In this document: positions 60,689 through 64,000 of the stretch, piece after piece
Layout of the letters: every line of letters starts with the position of its first letter
Numbering within the stretch: the stretch's first letter is position 1
Assembly: GCA_035651755.1 (NCBI GenBank)
Contig: DASRFA010000008.1
Coordinates: 1 to 64,000, forward strand
Length of the DNA: 64,000 bases
Direction: 5' to 3'
Source: DASRFA01 sp035651755
GTDB taxonomy: Bacteria > Desulfobacterota > Binatia > UBA12015
Program-made: the position numbers and the translations under genes
Notes under the pieces: generated by a model
The model's database searches: none
What the model was told of the DNA's origin: nothing
Seen by the model: the letters and a program-made list of their open reading frames with translations, nothing else

Positions 60689-62080
60689 TCAGAGGCTGAT
60701 CGACTCGCCGACGACCGCGAGCGCCGCCTCCATCACGGTCTCGGAGAACGTCGGATGCGCGTGGACCGTGCGCCCGAGGTCCTCGACCGTCCCCTCGAGC
60801 GACATCGCGAGCGCGATCTCGGCGACGAGCTCCGTCGCCTCGGCGCCGCAGACATGCCCGCCCAGGATCTCGCCGTGGCGCGCCTCGCTCACGATCTTGA
60901 CGATCCCTTCGGTCTCGCCGCCGGCGACGGCGCGCCCGAGCGCCCGGAACGGCGCGACCCCGACCCGCACGTCGTGGCCGGCCTCGCGCGCCTTCTCCTC
61001 CGTCAAGCCGACGGTCGCGACCTCGGGGTGGCTGTACACGCAGGCCGGGATGCGGCGGTAGTCGATCCATCCGGGATCGCGGCGGCCCGACGCAATCTCG
61101 ACCGCGGCGACGCCCTCGGCGGCGGCGACGTGCGCGAGCGCCGGCGTGTCGATCGCGTCGCCGATCGCGAGCACGTGCGGGATGGACGACTCGTAGCGCT
61201 CGTTCACCGCGACGTAGCCGCGCTCGAGCGCGATTCCCGCGTCCTCGACACCGAGCCGCGCGGTGCGCGGCGCGCGCCCGACGGCGACGAGGCAGCGCTC
61301 GGCCTCGATCGCGACCGGCTTCCCCTTCTCCTCGGCCTCGATCCGGACGCCGCCTTCCCCGACGGCCATGCCGCGGAACGCGCACCCGGTGCGGACGGCG
61401 ATCTTACGGCGACGGAACGAGCGCGCGAGCTCGCGCGCGACCTCCGGCTCGACGCCGGGAAGAAGCTGGTCCTGCATCTCGAGGATCGTCACCTGCACGC
61501 CGAAGGCGCCGAGCACGTACCCGAATTCGACGCCGATCGCGCCGCCGCCGACGATCGCGATGCTGGCCGGCAAGCTGGTCTCCGCCAGGAGCTCCCGGCT
61601 CGTCACGACCCAGGGCGGGGAGATCGCCATGCCCGGGAGCAGCTTCTCGCCCGAACCCACGGCGAGCATCACCCGCCGCGCCGCGACCGGGCGCTCGCCG
61701 TCCGCCTGACGCACGACCAGGCGGCCGTCCCGGCCGAGCCGCCCCTCGCCGGCGATGACCTCGATCGCGTGCTTCTTCATGAGGCTCGCGACGCCGCGGG
61801 CCATGCGATCCGCCGCCGCCCGGCTGTTGGCGACGACCTGCGGGTAGTCGAAGCCGACGCCGTCGCCGCGGATACCGAGCGCAGCGCCGTTGCGCGCGCG
61901 ATCGTACGCCGCTGCGGAGCTGATGATCGCCTTCGAGGGGATGCAGCCCCAGTTCCCGCACACGCCCCCGAGCTGCTCGCGCTCGACGAGCGCGACGCGC
62001 ATCCCGAGCTGGGCGGCGCGAATGGCTGCGGTGTAGCCGCCCGGCCCGCCGCCGAGGACGGCGAGATCGAGGTCCGCCAC
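60689..62080 (-). CDS. lpdA: dihydrolipoyl dehydrogenase (E3)
   Basis: A 463-residue flavoprotein disulfide reductase reoxidising dihydrolipoamide with NAD+. The FAD loop is DLAVLGGGPGGYTAAIRAAQ, the redox disulfide is in GGVCGNWGCIPSK (usually GGTCLNVGCIPSK), the NAD loop is IAIVGGGAIGVEFGYVLG, and the C-terminal His-Glu pair is in VHAHPTFSETVMEAA. The changed residues between the two cysteines (G-N-W) are mild variants. It follows E2 by 4 bp. Confidence 0.95.
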   Translation of the reverse strand: MADLDLAVLGGGPGGYTAAIRAAQLGMRVALVEREQLGGVCGNWGCIPSKAIISSAAAYDRARNGAALGIRGDGVGFDYPQVVANSRAAADRMARGVASLMKKHAIEVIAGEGRLGRDGRLVVRQADGERPVAARRVMLAVGSGEKLLPGMAISPPWVVTSRELLAETSLPASIAIVGGGAIGVEFGYVLGAFGVQVTILEMQDQLLPGVEPEVARELARSFRRRKIAVRTGCAFRGMAVGEGGVRIEAEEKGKPVAIEAERCLVAVGRAPRTARLGVEDAGIALERGYVAVNERYESSIPHVLAIGDAIDTPALAHVAAAEGVAAVEIASGRRDPGWIDYRRIPACVYSHPEVATVGLTEEKAREAGHDVRVGVAPFRALGRAVAGGETEGIVKIVSEARHGEILGGHVCGAEATELVAEIALAMSLEGTVEDLGRTVHAHPTFSETVMEAALAVVGESISL

Positions 62081-62084
62081 GGAG

Positions 62085-63788
62085 CTACCGCGGATCCGAG
62101 CCCGGGCCGCCGGTCGCGAGGATCAGCGAGACGGGGTTCTCGAGCCGGCGCTTGACGTCCGCGAGGAAGCGGGCCCCGCGCGCGCCGTCGACGGCCCGGT
62201 GGTCGCACGAGAGCGTCGCGCTCATCGTGTGACCGACCGCGAGCGCGCCCTCGCGCACGACCGGCCGCGGCTCGACAGACCCGACCGCGAGGATGCCCGC
62301 CTGCGGCGGGTTGATGACCGCGGCGAAGCTCTCGACGCCGAACATCCCGAGGTTCGAGACGCTGAAGGTGGCGCCCGAGAGGTCGTTGCCCGAGAACGAG
62401 CCGCCCTTCGCGCGCTCGCCGAGGTCGCGCGCCCGCGCCGCGATCTCGAGCAGCGACAATCGATCGGCGCCGTGGATCACCGGAACGATGAGCCCTTCGT
62501 CGACGGCCGTCGCGACGCCGACGTTCACCTCCTCGATGAGCTCGATCGCGTCGCCGGCGAAGCGCGCGTTCATCTCGGGAAACGCCGCGAGCGCGTCGGC
62601 GCACGCCTTCACGACCATGTGGTTGAAGGTGACCCCGCCGCCCTCGCCCGCGAGCTCGCGCAGCGACGCCCGCAGGCGAACTGCCTCGTCCATCGCGATC
62701 GTGGTCGTCAAGTAGAAGTGGGGCGCCTCGCGCTTGCTCTCGGCCATGCGGCGCGCGATCGACGCGCGCATGCGCGTGAGCGGGACCCGGCGCGTCCGGA
62801 GCCCCGCGTCGCCCGCCGCGCCGGACGACGCTGCGGGCCGCGCGGCGGCTCGCTCCATCGCGGGCGGCCGGACGCGGACGATGCCCGGCGCCGCGCCCTG
62901 CGGGCGCCCTCCCGCCGACGGCGCCTCGCCTTTCTCGCCGCCCGCTTCCGGTCTTTCGCCGCGGGCGGCCGTCTCGGCGCCCGCGCCGGCGTCGTCGCGC
63001 CCCGCTGCGCCGTCGCTCGCGTCCGCGCTTGGCGCCGAGCGCTCCGGCGCGGCGCGCCCGCCGCCGTCGCCGCCGCGCGCTCGGTGCGCCGCTTCGACGT
63101 CCGCGCGCGTGACCCGGCCGCCGGGCCCCGTCCCGCGGACGCCGGTCGGGTCGATCCCGAGCTCGGCCGCGAGCGAGCGCGCGAGCGGCGAGACCTTCGC
63201 CCCACCGTCCCCGCGCGCCCGCGATCCCTGCAGAGATGGGGCGGCCGCGCGGGCCGAGGCCGCAGCGGGGCGCGCTGCGGGGGCGGGTGCGGGACCGCGG
63301 CGGTCCGTCGCCGGCGGGGCGGCAGCGCCGCGCTCCTCCGTGGCGGGCGCCGGTGCGCGGCGCTCGTCAGGCTCGTTCGGCGTCCCCTCTTCGCGCGCGG
63401 GTCGGTCTTCGGGACGCTCCGCCTTGCGCGCGGCCGGCGCTTCGGCGCGTGCAGGTCGCTCGCGCGCGGGTGCCGCGGCCGGAGCGCGCTCGGCGCCGTT
63501 CGCCGTCGCGCGCTCGCGAGCCGCGCCCGCGCCGCGATCCCCGCCGCCCTCGCCGCGACCCTCGATGACGGCGATCACCGCGCCGACGGCCGCGCTCTCG
63601 CCCTCCGCAAGCTTCAGCTCGCGCAGCACGCCGGAGGTCGTCGCCTCGATCTCCATGTCGGCCTTGTCGGTCTCGACCTCGGCGAGGATCTCGCCGGCCT
63701 CGATCGGCTCCCCGGCCTGCTTCAGCCAGCGCAGGAGCTTGCCCTCCTCCATGGTGTCGGAGAGCCTCGGCATGGTTACGTCGGCCAT
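62085..63788 (-). CDS. dihydrolipoamide acyltransferase (E2) of a 2-oxoacid dehydrogenase complex
   Basis: A 567-residue E2. One lipoyl domain (about 1-75) carries the lipoyl-lysine K42 in VETDKADMEIEA. A long Ala/Pro/Arg/Glu linker (about 80-205) follows. The peripheral-subunit-binding domain is at about 208-245 (SPLARSLAAELGIDPTGVRG), then a second linker, and the catalytic domain from about 345 ends with the active-site HRAVDGARGARFLADVK. Typical linkers are Ala/Pro-rich; here they are strongly charged. Pyruvate or branched-chain substrate cannot be told, and E1 genes are not in the window. Confidence 0.94.
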   Translation of the reverse strand: MADVTMPRLSDTMEEGKLLRWLKQAGEPIEAGEILAEVETDKADMEIEATTSGVLRELKLAEGESAAVGAVIAVIEGRGEGGGDRGAGAARERATANGAERAPAAAPARERPARAEAPAARKAERPEDRPAREEGTPNEPDERRAPAPATEERGAAAPPATDRRGPAPAPAARPAAASARAAAPSLQGSRARGDGGAKVSPLARSLAAELGIDPTGVRGTGPGGRVTRADVEAAHRARGGDGGGRAAPERSAPSADASDGAAGRDDAGAGAETAARGERPEAGGEKGEAPSAGGRPQGAAPGIVRVRPPAMERAAARPAASSGAAGDAGLRTRRVPLTRMRASIARRMAESKREAPHFYLTTTIAMDEAVRLRASLRELAGEGGGVTFNHMVVKACADALAAFPEMNARFAGDAIELIEEVNVGVATAVDEGLIVPVIHGADRLSLLEIAARARDLGERAKGGSFSGNDLSGATFSVSNLGMFGVESFAAVINPPQAGILAVGSVEPRPVVREGALAVGHTMSATLSCDHRAVDGARGARFLADVKRRLENPVSLILATGGPGSDPR

Positions 63789-63814
63789 CGTCACCTCGCG
63801 CGAGGCCGGCCGGT

Positions 63815-64000
63815 TCAGGATCCCGCCAGAGCCTCCGCTCCACCGTCTAGCATCGCGCGGACGGGAGCAAAGGAGCGCCGGTGGATCGGGCACGGGCCGA
63901 GCGCGCGGAGAGCCTTCAGGTGCGCGGCGGTCGCGTAGCCGGCGTGGCGCGCGAAGCCGTAGCCCGGAAAGCGCGTGTCCATCTCCGCCATCAGGCGGTC
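63815..64000 (-). CDS. rnhB: ribonuclease HII, 3' part only
   Basis: The C-terminal 61 residues of RNase HII, cut by the right edge. MAEMDTRFPGYGFARHAGYA followed by LRALGPCPIHRRSFAPV is the conserved end of the enzyme, which removes RNA from DNA-RNA hybrids. The catalytic DEDD residues lie outside the window except the last region. It is 26 bp upstream of E2 and co-directional. Confidence 0.92.
   Translation of the reverse strand, partial: DRLMAEMDTRFPGYGFARHAGYATAAHLKALRALGPCPIHRRSFAPVRAMLDGGAEALAGS

Overview
The window is a gene-dense, very GC-rich stretch of a bacterial chromosome. Gene content suggests a Gram-negative, metabolically versatile organism of deltaproteobacterial, Myxococcota or Binatota character. 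The clues are a complete mevalonate pathway operon, many acyl-CoA and phenylacetate-CoA-ligase-like genes, lipoate and 2-oxoacid dehydrogenase genes, rubrerythrin with a DUF3501 protein and a Fur regulator, and a fused NADH-dehydrogenase-like/SelD protein. The phylum is inference. I saw no rRNA, tRNA or CRISPR array.

Layout. 1-2018 is a mobile-element graveyard: a partial IS630-type transposase at the left edge, a faint reverse-transcriptase-like remnant, a decayed tyrosine integrase, and an IS630 transposase fragment abutting the integrase 5' end. 2098-12390 carries a REC-GGDEF-HD-GYP protein, an RlmD/TrmA-type methyltransferase, an FAD oxidoreductase, a VapBC pair, a ParE-like topoisomerase subunit, NDH-2, a rhodanese and a hydrolase. 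12506-22693 is an acyl-CoA region: on + an APH-type kinase, a small helical protein and an atypical crotonase; on - a run of two PaaK-like ligases, a truncated AMP-binding protein, a CaiB CoA-transferase, a crotonase and an acyl-CoA synthetase. 22758-31261 holds the NDH/SelD fusion, a TetR regulator, an RhlB-like helicase, a lipase/secreted-protein/ceramidase-like lipoprotein operon and a pterin carbinolamine dehydratase.

31308-38342 is the mevalonate operon on the minus strand, in transcription order mvaD, phosphomevalonate kinase, type 2 IPP isomerase, class II HMG-CoA reductase, mevalonate kinase, HMG-CoA synthase, then a small membrane protein. The first five genes overlap. A good promoter with an inverted repeat at the start-point region precedes mvaD. 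38678-47835 contains an XRE regulator, a ferritin-like protein, unknown membrane and secreted proteins, a sirohaem sulfite/nitrite reductase coupled to a cold-shock-like protein, a cupin, EF-P, a crotonase and an epoxide-hydrolase-like enzyme. 47855-49471 is an SCP2-type thiolase with its DUF35 zinc-ribbon partner.

49472-50145 has no ordinary gene. It holds the most unusual feature of the window: a 15-codon ORF behind a 13-nt perfect complement of the 16S rRNA tail, followed by nested hairpins and a T7 tract. Beside it lies one of three copies of a two-hairpin palindromic repeat; the other two are at 58995-59107, one of which supplies the last codons of lipA. 50146-54995 carries a split transketolase, a histidine phosphatase, a rhodanese-MoeB fusion, a small membrane protein and a LON-domain protein. 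54992-56847 is an oxidative-stress/iron cluster (Fur, DUF3501, rubrerythrin, Bfd-like ferredoxin). 56915-58838 holds glgC and a GST. 59083-63788 is a lipoate/2-oxoacid dehydrogenase operon (E2, E3, lipB, lipA), with the 3' end of rnhB at the right edge.
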